Below are positions 1 through 8,883 of a stretch of DNA of 64,000 bases, in pieces. This DNA is from Mycolicibacterium sediminis (lineage in GTDB: Bacteria > Actinomycetota > Actinomycetes > Mycobacteriales > Mycobacteriaceae), in contig NZ_AP022588.1 of NCBI RefSeq assembly GCF_010731735.1, positions 4,712,001 to 4,776,000 of the forward strand, in the 5' to 3' direction. Made by a program: the position numbers and the translations under genes. Position 1 is the first letter of the stretch; every line of letters starts with the position of its first letter. The notes under the pieces were generated by a model. That model worked only from the letters and a program-made list of their open reading frames with translations. It did no database searches and had not been told where the DNA came from.

Positions 1-429
1 GAACGCGTGCTGACGGTCCTCGACGGCATGGTCGACGACGGGGGCGGCCTCGTCATCGCGAACGACGGTTGCCTCGTCCACCCGACCACGCCATGGCAGC
101 GGGCCATCGACGACCTGCAGCATCGGTTCCTGCCGGAGTGGCCGGCGGCCGCACCGAACCCGGGCGACGCCGGAGGGTCGCACGAGGACGTCCTGGCGCG
201 GTCGGCGTTCACGCGCGTCCACCGCAGGGTCGTCGAGTTCACCCGGACGTGGACTGTCGAGCAGGCGATCGGCTACCTGTACTCGACCTCGGTCCCACTG
301 CGCGACCTGCTGGGCGACGATCGAGCGGCCTTCGAGCGGGCGGTGACCGACGCCCTGCTCGTGATCGAGCCGGGCGCGGAGTTCGTCGAACCCGTCGCCC
401 TGGAGGTCCTGATCGCCACCAGGCCGTGA
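1..429 (+). CDS. Class I SAM-dependent methyltransferase, C-terminal part
   Basis: The frame is open to the left edge of the window, so only the last 142 or so codons are present and the SAM-binding motifs are outside. What remains resembles the C-terminal half of mycobacterial methyltransferases: a strand-turn with GGGLVIAND, then a TTPWQRA segment, an LARSAF strand, RTWTVEQAIGYLYSTS, and a final EPVALEVLIA strand. This combination is familiar from proteins annotated as class I SAM-dependent methyltransferases of unknown substrate. It converges on the CBS/DUF294 gene, with only six bases between the two stop codons. The substrate cannot be told from this fragment. Confidence 0.7.
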   Translation, partial: ERVLTVLDGMVDDGGGLVIANDGCLVHPTTPWQRAIDDLQHRFLPEWPAAAPNPGDAGGSHEDVLARSAFTRVHRRVVEFTRTWTVEQAIGYLYSTSVPLRDLLGDDRAAFERAVTDALLVIEPGAEFVEPVALEVLIATRP

Positions 430-435
430 CCCGGA

Positions 436-2286
436 TCAGCCCGGTACGTACCCCGATCCTCGCACCCGTCGCTGCACGGCGGCGATCTCGCGCAGCCCGT
501 CACCAAGCAGGCTGCGGTTCAGCGGGGAGAGCTCCGACATCGTGATCACGTCGCCGGGCGGGTGCCCCGCGGACAGCTGGTCGACCTGGTGCGCCATCCG
601 CAGCCGCTGCAGCATGACGAACACGTCGGCCAGTGTCGTGGCGTCCGACTCGAGGATCGCGCCCGCCGACGCCGCGGCGCTCAGCCGCACCGGTGTCGTC
701 GCCGACGTGACGTCCGCGGCGAGGCCACCCCAGCGGGCGAGGTTGACGATCGGCGTCACCGCATGGCTCTTGAGGTCGAACGTGCCACCGCGCCGTGACA
801 GGACGTCGCGCAGCGACCGTGCCCGCACCCGATCGGCCAACGCGTTGAGCCGTTGCAGCCGAAGCGCATTCGGATGGTCCCGGCGCATCCGCCGGTACGC
901 GGACGCCACCGTGTTCAGCGCCGGATCACCCCAGACGACACGGCCGTCGATCAGCAGCGACGACAGGATGAGACCGCGATCCCGCAGCGGATCGTCCAGC
1001 CAGCCGTGCGCCGCGGCGGTCCACTGGGATTGCGAGCGGGCGAAGTTCGGGTGGTGGGCCACTGCGCCGTTGGTGTCCCCCGGCAGGCCGCACCCGTCGA
1101 GGATCTCGTGGGTGCGCGCCGCCACGGCCCGCAACCGCCCTGCCTCGGGATCCAGGTCATCGCGCCAGGACAGGGCGCTGTCGACGTCCGAGGACGGCAT
1201 CGCCTCGCGCCGGGCCACGCTGCCCAGCAGCAGCCACGCGAACCCGTCCGTCGGTGGCCGATCCTGCTCGGCCACCGCGAGCTGCAACGCCTTTCGGACC
1301 AGGCTGTCGGTGACGACGGAGACGATCGCACTCGTCGCCGACGCCTTCGTGCCGCTGCGGAAGAGGTCGGCGGCGATGCCGGACACGCGACCCCCGAGCG
1401 CCCACAGATCGTCCGCGGTGCGGGCCATGCCGATGGACCGTCGGAGCACGAAGCTCTGCCGGGCTGAGGCGGCGAGCAGGTCCGCGTCCTCGAGCACGCC
1501 GATCACCTCGCCGCGCGGGGTCACCACCGGCATGTGCCGCAACCCGCACTCCAGCATCTCCATCAGGACGCTTTCGGCGGTCAGATCGGCGGTGATCGTC
1601 CGGGCGGGTGCGCTCATCACCGACGCGATCGACACGTCGACGGGCAACCCCTGCGCGACGACGCGGGTACGCAGGTCGCGGTCGGTGAAGATGCCGAGTT
1701 CCCCGTCCGCGGAACGGATCAGGGCATACGACACCCCGCGCTCCGTCATCCGCACCACGGCGTCCCGGACCGACGTCTCGGGCGCGACCAGCAGCACCTC
1801 CCCGTGCAGGAGATCGGTCACCGGCCTGCTGTCGGTCGCCGGTGCCACGGTCGGCCGCTCCGCCGAACCGGCCGTCCACGCCGACGCCGCGAGGAACGCC
1901 AGACCCGCGGGCTTCGCGAACTGGGCACGGACCAGGCCGCCGGGCAGCCGGATCAGGGTGGTGGGCATCGTGGTGTGCGCCGCGAACTCCACGGACCCCG
2001 ACGTGAGCAGCGGCGTGTAGCCGAACAGGCCGCCGGGGCCCACGGTGTCGATCACCGAACCGTCACTGGCCGTGAGCGACACCTGACCCGACCGCACCAT
2101 CCACACTTCGTCGGGCACGTGCGCGGCGTAGTCCGCGACCAACGCGGACGCGTCCAAGTCGACGACGGTGCAGTCGGCCGCCAGGGCGTCGAGTTCGTCG
2201 ACGGCCATGGCCTGGAACGGTGTGTACTTCGCCAGGAACGACGCTAGGTCAAGGTCGGCGTCAGGCGTTTCGGATGAGTTCGGCAC
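436..2286 (-). CDS. Cyclic-nucleotide-binding-like/CBS-pair/DUF294 nucleotidyltransferase-like protein
   Basis: Multidomain protein of 616 aa. Residues 1-130 resemble a cyclic-nucleotide-binding fold, residues about 160-280 form a CBS pair, and a DUF294 putative nucleotidyltransferase domain follows with GSVARREAMPSSDVD at 355-369, the usual GS...DxD pattern. The C-terminal 130 residues match the helical DUF294_C part. Such proteins are thought to sense adenine nucleotides and transfer a nucleotide to an unknown target, but no reaction is established. It starts with GTG 26 bases inside the end of the GMC oxidoreductase gene, so it is the last member of the ALDH-permease-GMC operon and may be translationally coupled. 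It may regulate the pathway post-translationally; that is inference. Confidence 0.85.
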   Translation of the reverse strand: MPNSSETPDADLDLASFLAKYTPFQAMAVDELDALAADCTVVDLDASALVADYAAHVPDEVWMVRSGQVSLTASDGSVIDTVGPGGLFGYTPLLTSGSVEFAAHTTMPTTLIRLPGGLVRAQFAKPAGLAFLAASAWTAGSAERPTVAPATDSRPVTDLLHGEVLLVAPETSVRDAVVRMTERGVSYALIRSADGELGIFTDRDLRTRVVAQGLPVDVSIASVMSAPARTITADLTAESVLMEMLECGLRHMPVVTPRGEVIGVLEDADLLAASARQSFVLRRSIGMARTADDLWALGGRVSGIAADLFRSGTKASATSAIVSVVTDSLVRKALQLAVAEQDRPPTDGFAWLLLGSVARREAMPSSDVDSALSWRDDLDPEAGRLRAVAARTHEILDGCGLPGDTNGAVAHHPNFARSQSQWTAAAHGWLDDPLRDRGLILSSLLIDGRVVWGDPALNTVASAYRRMRRDHPNALRLQRLNALADRVRARSLRDVLSRRGGTFDLKSHAVTPIVNLARWGGLAADVTSATTPVRLSAAASAGAILESDATTLADVFVMLQRLRMAHQVDQLSAGHPPGDVITMSELSPLNRSLLGDGLREIAAVQRRVRGSGYVPG

Positions 2287-3811
2287 ACTTCTCGGCCATC
2301 GTCATGACGGTGATGTTCGGGTTCACCGCAGGCAGCTTCGGCATGGCCGAGGCGTCGACGACCCGCAACCGCGACACGCCCTTGACCCGCAGCTGCGGGT
2401 CGAGCACCGCCATGGGGTCGTCGGCCGCACCCATCCGCGCGGTGGCGGCCGGGTGGTAGACGGTGTTGTGGCACTGGTGCACGTAGTCGAGGAGTTCGTC
2501 GTCGGTCGTGGCATCGGGCCCCGGGGCCAGTTCGCGCGCCACCCACTCCGCCAGCGGCGACTGGGCGGCGATGTCGCGGGCCAGCCGCAGCCCCGCGAGC
2601 ATGATCCGCTCGTCGTACCCGTCGGGATCGGTGAAGTAGCGCGGGTCGACCTTGGGCCGATCACGGAAGTCCCTGGTGCGCAGGCGAACCGTGCCTCGGG
2701 ACTTGCCCTGCGTGACGTTGGGCGTCAGGCAGAACCCGTTGTCGGTGGTGGGGTAGCCGCGCCGCAGCGTGTTCATGTCGAACGGCACGCTGCCGTAGTG
2801 CATCATCAGATCCGGCTGGCTGACGCCCTCGTCCACGGTGGTGAACAGTCCGATCTCCCACCACTGCGTCGACGTGGTGACCATCGGGCGCGACGCCTCC
2901 CAGAACACGAGACCCTCGACGTGGTCGTCGAGATTCGATCCGACGCCCGGCGAGTCCACCCGGACGGGGATGCCCATCTCGCGCAGGTGTGCGGTCGGCC
3001 CGATCCCGGAGAGCATCAACAGCTTCGGGGTGTCGATGGCGCCGGCGGTGAGGATCACCTCGCGCCGAGCGGTCGCGACGTCGTAGCCGGTGAGGTCGGG
3101 GCGTTGGTAGCGCACCCCGGTGGCAACTGGTTGAGCGGAGCGAGGGGACGTGGGATCTGTGGCGTCGTCGAACAGGATCTCCGACACCCAGCAGCCGGTG
3201 CGCACCTCGAGGTTCGGCCGCGAGTCGAGGATCGGGTGCAGGTAGGCGTGCGAGCTGGAGTTCCGGATGCCGTCGTCGGTGGCGTTGATCTGGAACCAGC
3301 CCGCGCCCTTGCGCACAGTCTCGCCGCGGTTGAACGCGACGGTCGGCAGGCCCACCTTGGCGGCCGCCTCGAGTACCGCGGTGCCGCACGGATCGGCCGG
3401 CGGGACGTCCAGTAATCCGACCGTGCCCGTGAGACGCTGCACCAGCGGTGCGATCTCGGCCGGACTCCATCCTGTCGCACCCATCGCGACCCAGTCGTCG
3501 AGCGCTTCGGCGGGCGGCAGGAACGCGATGCAGGAGTTGTGCGACGAGCACCCGCCGAGGACCTTGGCCCTGGCGTGCCGCATGAACGAGTTGCCCCGCT
3601 CCTGCGGCTCTACCGGGTAGTCCCAGTCGTAGCCCGAGTCGAGCAGGTGCATCCACTCCGACAGCACCAGGATGTCGTCGTCGCCGACGTCGGAGGGCCC
3701 GGCCTCGAGCAGGCAGACGGTGACGTCCGGGTCCTCGGAGAGGCGCGCCGCGAGGGCGCAGCCCGCCGACCCGCCGCCCGCGATGACGTAGTCGAACGTG
3801 GCGTCAGGCAT
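2261..3811 (-). CDS. GMC-family flavin oxidoreductase (choline dehydrogenase-like)
   Basis: 516 aa from the ATG that overlaps the permease stop by eight bases. The N-terminal Rossmann motif GGGSAGCALAARL with a downstream LLEAGP binds FAD, LGGCSSHNS is a GMC signature region, and the second signature GAIDTPKLLMLSGIGP lies mid-protein. The C-terminus has the YHPAATARMG and VVDASAMPKLPAVNPN blocks with the active-site His and Asn. Family members oxidise primary alcohols to aldehydes with FAD. With an aldehyde dehydrogenase and an ACT/APC permease in the same operon, choline to betaine aldehyde is the best guess, but other alcohols are possible. An 11-residue Arg-rich extension upstream is open but would overlap the permease further, so I did not use it. 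Confidence 0.85.
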   Translation of the reverse strand: MPDATFDYVIAGGGSAGCALAARLSEDPDVTVCLLEAGPSDVGDDDILVLSEWMHLLDSGYDWDYPVEPQERGNSFMRHARAKVLGGCSSHNSCIAFLPPAEALDDWVAMGATGWSPAEIAPLVQRLTGTVGLLDVPPADPCGTAVLEAAAKVGLPTVAFNRGETVRKGAGWFQINATDDGIRNSSSHAYLHPILDSRPNLEVRTGCWVSEILFDDATDPTSPRSAQPVATGVRYQRPDLTGYDVATARREVILTAGAIDTPKLLMLSGIGPTAHLREMGIPVRVDSPGVGSNLDDHVEGLVFWEASRPMVTTSTQWWEIGLFTTVDEGVSQPDLMMHYGSVPFDMNTLRRGYPTTDNGFCLTPNVTQGKSRGTVRLRTRDFRDRPKVDPRYFTDPDGYDERIMLAGLRLARDIAAQSPLAEWVARELAPGPDATTDDELLDYVHQCHNTVYHPAATARMGAADDPMAVLDPQLRVKGVSRLRVVDASAMPKLPAVNPNITVMTMAEKCAELIRNA

Positions 3812-5360
3812 CCGGCAGCGCCGTCGCCGTGGTCTCCGCGGCATGGGACTTCAGCGTGCCGATGTGGTTGCGGCCCTTGATGAAATACCACAGCAGGCCG
3901 GCGCCCAGGATCACGCCGATGTAGACGAACGCGCCCCACGTGTTGTACCAGGGGTCGCCGTAGACCGCGGACCGCGGCCACGCGAGGTTCAGCGCCATGC
4001 CGACTCCCCAGACGACGGCGACGATGTTGACCGGCAGGCCCCAGCGGCCCATCGTGAAGTAGCCGCCCTCCTTGAGGTCCTTCGGCGGCCACTCGCCGCG
4101 CAGGCGCTTCTTGAGCAGCGGTCCCGTCACCATCAGGTAGGCCAGGTAGATCATGATGATCGCGATCGACGTCAGCACGGTGAAGATCTTCGGCTGACCG
4201 ATGTTGATGACCAGGATGATCACCGAGATGACGCCGATGGTGACCGCCGGAATGATCGGCGTCTGGGTCTTCGGGTTGACGGTCGCGAGGCGCTCGCCGA
4301 ACGGCAGTGCGTTGTCGCGTGCCATCGCGAAGGTCAGACGGATGGCGGCCGTGTGCACGGCCAGGGTGCAGACCGTCACCGCGATCACGATGCAGATCAG
4401 GAAGATCGTGCCGAGGGGGCCCCACATCACCTGCTCGACGATGTACTGCAGGCCGCCGGTGCTCTCGCCCAGTGCGGGGTCCTCCAGGTTCGGCGCGGCC
4501 ATCACCGCGAACACCAGGATGCCGCCGCCGATGACGAACGACGCCAGGATCGCCCGGAAGATCGCCTTCGGGGCCGTGCGTCGGGGTTCCACGGTCTCCT
4601 CCCCCAGCGAGCTGGCGGTGTCGAAGCCGTACATCACGTATCCCGATGCGAGCGAGGCGATCAGGAACGCGGCGAGCCAGCCGCCGCTCTCGCCGGCGCC
4701 ATAACCGTTGCTGGAGAAGAAGATGTCCGGCCCGCGCTCGACGTTCACCGCGAGCAGGACGACGATCAGCACCGCCGCGATCAGCTCGATGAACACGCCG
4801 GCGCTGTTGATCCGCGACATCAGCTTCACGCCGAGCGCGTTGATCAGCGTGGTGAACGCGATCAGCACCGTGCCCAGCAGGACGGCGTTGGCGGCGTAGT
4901 CGTACTCGCCGGTGCCGTCGCCGATGATCTGGAAGCCGCTCCACAGTCGCGGCAGGTTCAGCTGGTAGGCCAGCGCGACCGCCGAGATGGTCACGATCGA
5001 CGCGGTCAGCATGAGCCAGCCCGACATCCAGCCGACCAGCCGGCTGCCGAGCTTCTTCGACCAGTTGTACACCGATCCCGCGACCGGGTACTTCGCGGCG
5101 AGTTCCATGAAGCACAGCGCGACGGCCATCTGGCCGACGAACACGATGGGCCACGACCACAGGTAGGCGGGACCCGCCGTGCCGAAGCCGAAGTAGAACA
5201 GCTGGAACGTGCCGGTCAGGATCGAGATGTAGCTGACCCCTGCGGCGAAGCTCGCGAACTTGCCGATGCTGCGGTCGAGGGACTCCTTGTAGCCGAAGTC
5301 CTCCATGCCGCTGTCACCGTGGGCACTCCCCGTCGCTCCGGGCGGTTGTTCGATCACCAT
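3804..5360 (-). CDS. APC-superfamily amino acid/choline-type permease
   Basis: 518 aa with about twelve hydrophobic segments. The N-terminal cytoplasmic stretch GYKESLDRSIGKFASFAAG and the first membrane helix are typical of the amino acid/choline (ACT) branch of the APC superfamily. GYVMYGFDTASSLGEETVEPRRTAPKA is the conserved helix 6-7 loop region of such permeases, and a late GPLLKKRL loop is also typical. It sits between the ALDH (13 bases downstream of that stop) and the GMC oxidoreductase (8-base overlap), so it probably imports the substrate of both enzymes. Choline, GABA and ethanolamine are all candidates; the neighbouring choline dehydrogenase-like gene favours choline. Confidence 0.85.
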   Translation of the reverse strand: MVIEQPPGATGSAHGDSGMEDFGYKESLDRSIGKFASFAAGVSYISILTGTFQLFYFGFGTAGPAYLWSWPIVFVGQMAVALCFMELAAKYPVAGSVYNWSKKLGSRLVGWMSGWLMLTASIVTISAVALAYQLNLPRLWSGFQIIGDGTGEYDYAANAVLLGTVLIAFTTLINALGVKLMSRINSAGVFIELIAAVLIVVLLAVNVERGPDIFFSSNGYGAGESGGWLAAFLIASLASGYVMYGFDTASSLGEETVEPRRTAPKAIFRAILASFVIGGGILVFAVMAAPNLEDPALGESTGGLQYIVEQVMWGPLGTIFLICIVIAVTVCTLAVHTAAIRLTFAMARDNALPFGERLATVNPKTQTPIIPAVTIGVISVIILVINIGQPKIFTVLTSIAIIMIYLAYLMVTGPLLKKRLRGEWPPKDLKEGGYFTMGRWGLPVNIVAVVWGVGMALNLAWPRSAVYGDPWYNTWGAFVYIGVILGAGLLWYFIKGRNHIGTLKSHAAETTATALPDA

Positions 5361-5373
5361 GACGGACCCTTCC

Positions 5374-6867
5374 CTAACCCTTGAACCAGCCGGCCGGCAT
5401 CGGCGCGGTGTTGTGCCAGATGTGCTTCATCTCCTGGTATTCCGCGAGCCCGGCGGGGCCGAGTTCGCGGCCGTTGCCGGACTTCCCGAACCCACCCCAC
5501 TCCGCCGCGGCGGTGTAGTAGCCGAAGTCGTTGAGCCACACCGTGCCGTGCCGAAGCGCGCGCACCACGCGTTCACCGCGGGCGGCGTCGGACGTCCGGA
5601 CCCCCGCCGCGAGACCGTAGTCCGTGTCGTTGCCCAGGCGGATCGCCTCGGCCTCGTCGGTGAACCGCTCGACGGTCAGGATCGGCCCGAAGGTCTCCTC
5701 GGTGACGATGCGCATCGTCCGGTCGCACCGATCGAAGATCGTGGGCAGGTAGTAGCTGCCGTCGGCGAGCGCGGGATCGCTCGGGCGTTCTCCTCCGACG
5801 ACGAGCTTGGCACCCTCCGAGATCCCGAGCGCCACATAGGCTTCGACCTTGTCGCGATGCTGCTCGGAGACCAGCGGGCCGGTCTCCGACGCCGGATCCA
5901 TCCCGTTCCCGACGCGGATCTTGGCGGCCCGCTCGGCGAGTGCGGCCACGAAGTCGTCGGCGATCGACTCCTCGACGATCAACCGGGTGCCCGCCGAGCA
6001 GACCTGGCCGGAGTGCAGGAACACCCCGGTCAGCACGTGGTCGACGGCCATGTCGAAACTCTCGGCGGAGTCGGCGGCGTCGGCGAACACGATGTGCGGG
6101 TTCTTCCCGCCGAGTTCCACCGCCACCTTGGTGACGTGTTCGGCGGCGACCCGGGAGATGGTGCGGCCGGTGGCCAACCCGCCGGTGAACGACACGAAGT
6201 CGACGGCCGGATCACCGGTCAGCGCATCGCCGAGCACGGCGCCGCTGCCCTGGACGAGGTTGACCACTCCCGGCGGGACGCCGGCCTCCTCGAGGAGGTG
6301 GACGAACGCGATCGTCGACAGCGGGGTGACCTCGCTCGGCTTCGCGACCATCGTGCAGCCCGCGGCGAGCGCGGGGGCGATCTTCCACGACATCTGCAGT
6401 AGCGGATAGTTCCAGGGCGCGATGAGGACGCACACGCCGATCGGCTCGCGCACGACCCTGCTGACGACACTGGCATCGCCGACGTCGACGAGGCGGTCGG
6501 ACTGCACGCCGACCAGCTTCGCGTAGTACCGGAAGACCGACGTGACGTCATCGATGTCGATCCGGCTCTCCGCCAGCGTCTTTCCGGTGTCGGCCGTCTC
6601 GAGCAGCGACAGCGATTCCTTGTCGCGCTGCAACAGGTCCGCGACCCGGTCGAGCAGTGCGGCACGTTCGATCACCGGCGTCGAGGGCCACGTCCCGTCG
6701 TCGAAGGCCGTTCGTGCTGCCGCCACGGCTGCCCGGGCATCCTCCACGGTGGCTTCGTCCACGACCCCGGCGACGCTGCCGTCCGCCGGGTTGATGCTGC
6801 TGCGCGTGCCGCCGTCGGACGCATGGCGCCACGCGCCTCCGATACAGAGGTCAGGCTCGCCGTTCAT
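5374..6867 (-). CDS. NAD(P)-dependent aldehyde dehydrogenase (betaine aldehyde dehydrogenase-like)
   Basis: 497 aa, the normal length for the family. Catalytic residues are present: Asn153 in PWNYP, Lys176 in AKPSEVTPL, Glu251 in ELGGKNP and Cys290 in SGQVCSAGTRL; EETFGPI follows. It oxidises an aldehyde to the acid using NAD(P). It is first in the operon ALDH-permease-GMC-DUF294, so the aldehyde is presumably the product of the GMC enzyme; betaine aldehyde is the simplest reading. GLATGRTI at about 230-237 stands where most family members have GS(T/V)xxG. No BetI-type repressor gene is adjacent. Confidence 0.88.
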   Translation of the reverse strand: MNGEPDLCIGGAWRHASDGGTRSSINPADGSVAGVVDEATVEDARAAVAAARTAFDDGTWPSTPVIERAALLDRVADLLQRDKESLSLLETADTGKTLAESRIDIDDVTSVFRYYAKLVGVQSDRLVDVGDASVVSRVVREPIGVCVLIAPWNYPLLQMSWKIAPALAAGCTMVAKPSEVTPLSTIAFVHLLEEAGVPPGVVNLVQGSGAVLGDALTGDPAVDFVSFTGGLATGRTISRVAAEHVTKVAVELGGKNPHIVFADAADSAESFDMAVDHVLTGVFLHSGQVCSAGTRLIVEESIADDFVAALAERAAKIRVGNGMDPASETGPLVSEQHRDKVEAYVALGISEGAKLVVGGERPSDPALADGSYYLPTIFDRCDRTMRIVTEETFGPILTVERFTDEAEAIRLGNDTDYGLAAGVRTSDAARGERVVRALRHGTVWLNDFGYYTAAAEWGGFGKSGNGRELGPAGLAEYQEMKHIWHNTAPMPAGWFKG

Positions 6868-6931
6868 CGGTCACCCCTTCGCGTTGCCGAGACGGGACAC
6901 TACCCCGGCACGGAGCGCAACGAGAGGTGAA
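6868..6931 (-). promoter_or_regulatory. Likely promoter/5' leader of the ALDH operon
   Basis: This 64-base gap separates the prcA stop from the ALDH start. Read on the minus strand it contains TAGTGT, which fits the mycobacterial -10 pattern TANNNT, and GAAGGGG just before the ATG as a ribosome binding site. It may also hold the end of the prc transcript; a weak inverted match (CGTTGC/GCAACG) is present but I do not call a terminator. Confidence 0.35.
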
Positions 6932-7675
6932 CTAGTCGGCCGTCTTCTCCTCGTCGGAGACCGGCTCCTCGGCGGGTATCAACGCCTCCAGCGCCGACCC
7001 CGTGATCCTGCGGAACGCACGGCGCGGCCGGTTGGCGTCCAGCACCGCCACCTCGAAGACCGACGGCCCCAGCGTGCGCGGCTCTGCGCCGTTGCCGCCG
7101 GCACCGCCCCGCAGCGCGTCGACGGCGATCTTGGCTGCCTCCTCCAGGCTGGCGTTCTCCTGGAACGTGTCGTTGAGCGCGGTGATGATCGGTTCCGTGG
7201 TGCCGCCCATGACGACGAAGTGCGGCTCGTCGGCGATTGACCCGTCGTAGGTGATCCGGTACAGCTCAGGCGCTTTCGTCTCGCCGTAGTGCGCGACCTC
7301 GGCGACGCAGAGTTCGACCTCGTAGGGCTTGGCCTGCTCGGTGAAGATGGTGCCCAGCGTCTGGGCGTACACGTTGGCCAGCTGCCTGCCGGTGACGTCG
7401 CGCCGGTCGTAGGCGTAGCCACGGGTGTCGGCGAACTGGATGCCACCGCGCCGCAGGTTGTCGAATTCGTTGAACCGGCCCACCGCGGCGAAGCCGACGC
7501 GATCGTAGAGTTCGCTCACCTTCTGCAGCGAACGCGACGGGTTCTCCGCGACGAAGAGCACGCCACCGGAGTAGGCGAGCGCGACGACGCTGCGGCCGCG
7601 GGAGATGCCCTTGCGCGCCAGTTCACTGCGCTCGCGCATCGCCTGTTCGGGCGAGATGAAGTACGGGAAGCTCAC
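6932..7675 (-). CDS. prcA: 20S proteasome alpha subunit
   Basis: 247 aa, orthologous to M. tuberculosis Rv2109c. The N-terminus MSFPYFISPEQAMRER matches the gate-forming alpha N-terminus, and the alpha core follows with RSVVALAYSGGVLFVAENPS and DRVGFAAVGRFNEFDNLRR. Seven alpha subunits form each outer ring of the 20S core particle that degrades pupylated proteins unfolded by Mpa. The start is a GTG that overlaps the prcB stop as GTGA, so alpha and beta subunits are made from one message with coupled translation. The acidic, Glu-rich C-terminus is usual for actinobacterial PrcA. Confidence 0.97.
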   Translation of the reverse strand: MSFPYFISPEQAMRERSELARKGISRGRSVVALAYSGGVLFVAENPSRSLQKVSELYDRVGFAAVGRFNEFDNLRRGGIQFADTRGYAYDRRDVTGRQLANVYAQTLGTIFTEQAKPYEVELCVAEVAHYGETKAPELYRITYDGSIADEPHFVVMGGTTEPIITALNDTFQENASLEEAAKIAVDALRGGAGGNGAEPRTLGPSVFEVAVLDANRPRRAFRRITGSALEALIPAEEPVSDEEKTAD

Positions 7676-8574
7676 AGGTCGACCTCACCGGGGTGGTTGG
7701 CCGAGTCGGGCCCGAACGTGTCGGTCCGCGAACGGCTTTGGATGACGTCGCGGGCGATGGCGGCGATGCGTTCCTCGCCGATCTCCTCGGCGCCCTCGGC
7801 CTCGATCACCACGGCGGTCGGGTAGATCCCGCGCACCAGGTCGGGCCCACCGGTCGCCGAGTCGTCGTCGGCGGCGTCGTACAGCGCCTCGACGGCGACG
7901 CGTAGCGCCGTGTCGGCGTCGGTGACGCGGGAGTAGAGCTTCTTGATCGACGACTTGGCGAAGAGCGAACCCGAGCCCACCGACTGGTAGCCCTCGACTT
8001 CGACGTTCCAGCCACCCGCCGCGTCGAACGACACGATGCGGCCGGCACCCCGGGGATCGGAGTCGTCGAGGTCGTACCCGACGAGCAGGGGCAGGGCCAC
8101 GAAGCCCTGCAGGGCGGCTCCGAGGTTTCCGCGCACCATGATCGCGAGGCGGTTCACCTTGCCCGGGAACGTCAGCGGGACGCCCTCGAGCTTCTCGTAG
8201 TGTTCGAGTTCGACGGCGTAGAGGCGCGCGAACTCGACGGCGATGGCCGCCGTGCCCGCGATGCCCGTCGCGGTGTAGTCGTCGGTGACGTGGATCTTCT
8301 GCACGTCGCGACCGGCGATCATGTTGCCCTGTGTAGAGCGCCGGTCACCGGCGATCAGGACGCCGCCGGGGAACTTCAGCGCGACGATCGTGGTGCCGTG
8401 CGGCAACGCGTCGGAGATCGGTGGCACGCCGTGCAGTCCATCGTGGCCGGACGGCAGCAGATGCGGAGCCTGCCTGCGCAGGAGTTCCGAGAAGGACGAG
8501 GAGTCCATGTGAAGTGGGGATGCTCCGGAGATCGGGTGCGAGATGGCCAGCTTGTCGCTACTGGGCCAGGTCAC
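7672..8574 (-). CDS. prcB: 20S proteasome beta subunit (threonine protease)
   Basis: 300 aa. A propeptide of about 60 residues ends in HG, leaving Thr61 of TTIVALKF as the N-terminal nucleophile after autocleavage. Asp77 in AGDRRS and Lys93 in RDVQKIHV are the expected catalytic partners. Seven subunits form each inner ring of the core particle. The start is a GTG overlapping the pup stop (GTGA) and the stop overlaps the prcA start in the same way, so pup, prcB and prcA form a tightly coupled operon as in other mycobacteria. Confidence 0.97.
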   Translation of the reverse strand: MTWPSSDKLAISHPISGASPLHMDSSSFSELLRRQAPHLLPSGHDGLHGVPPISDALPHGTTIVALKFPGGVLIAGDRRSTQGNMIAGRDVQKIHVTDDYTATGIAGTAAIAVEFARLYAVELEHYEKLEGVPLTFPGKVNRLAIMVRGNLGAALQGFVALPLLVGYDLDDSDPRGAGRIVSFDAAGGWNVEVEGYQSVGSGSLFAKSSIKKLYSRVTDADTALRVAVEALYDAADDDSATGGPDLVRGIYPTAVVIEAEGAEEIGEERIAAIARDVIQSRSRTDTFGPDSANHPGEVDL

Positions 8575-8765
8575 TGTCCGCCCTTTTGGACGTACGCGCG
8601 GACGAAGTCCTCGGCGTTCTCCTCGAGGACGTCGTCGATCTCGTCCAGCAGGTCGTCGGTCTCCTCGGCCAGCTTCTCGCGACGCTCCTGACCCGCGCCC
8701 GATCCGCCGGTGGCGTCGTCGTCATCGCCACCACCGCCGCCACGCTTGGTCTGCTCCTGAGCCAT
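8571..8765 (-). CDS. pup: Prokaryotic ubiquitin-like protein Pup
   Basis: 64 aa, the standard length. It is rich in Asp, Glu and Gly, starts MAQEQTKRGGGGGDDDD, and ends in GGQ, so it is the Gln form whose terminus Dop must deamidate to Glu before PafA ligates it to substrate lysines. The helical Mpa-binding region lies at about 21-58. A clear GGAGG ribosome binding site lies seven bases before the ATG. PafA, the ligase, is not in this window. Confidence 0.97.
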   Translation of the reverse strand: MAQEQTKRGGGGGDDDDATGGSGAGQERREKLAEETDDLLDEIDDVLEENAEDFVRAYVQKGGQ

Positions 8766-8883
8766 CGCTGCCTCCTGCGTTGAATAGGCGGGCTCGTGAA
8801 CTGCCCACCAGTCTCTTCACCCTACCGGTCGCCCGACCGATCAGCCGGGCTGCCCCGACGCGCGATTCGCCGCGCTCCCCGGG
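8766..8883 (-). promoter_or_regulatory. Probable promoter of pup-prcB-prcA
   Basis: 118 bases between dop and pup. On the minus strand TAGGGT (plus-strand 8819-8824) fits the mycobacterial -10 consensus and gives a leader of roughly 50 bases ending in the GGAGG site. This would let pup-prcBA be expressed apart from dop, though read-through from dop is also possible. No further motif was recognised. Confidence 0.4.
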
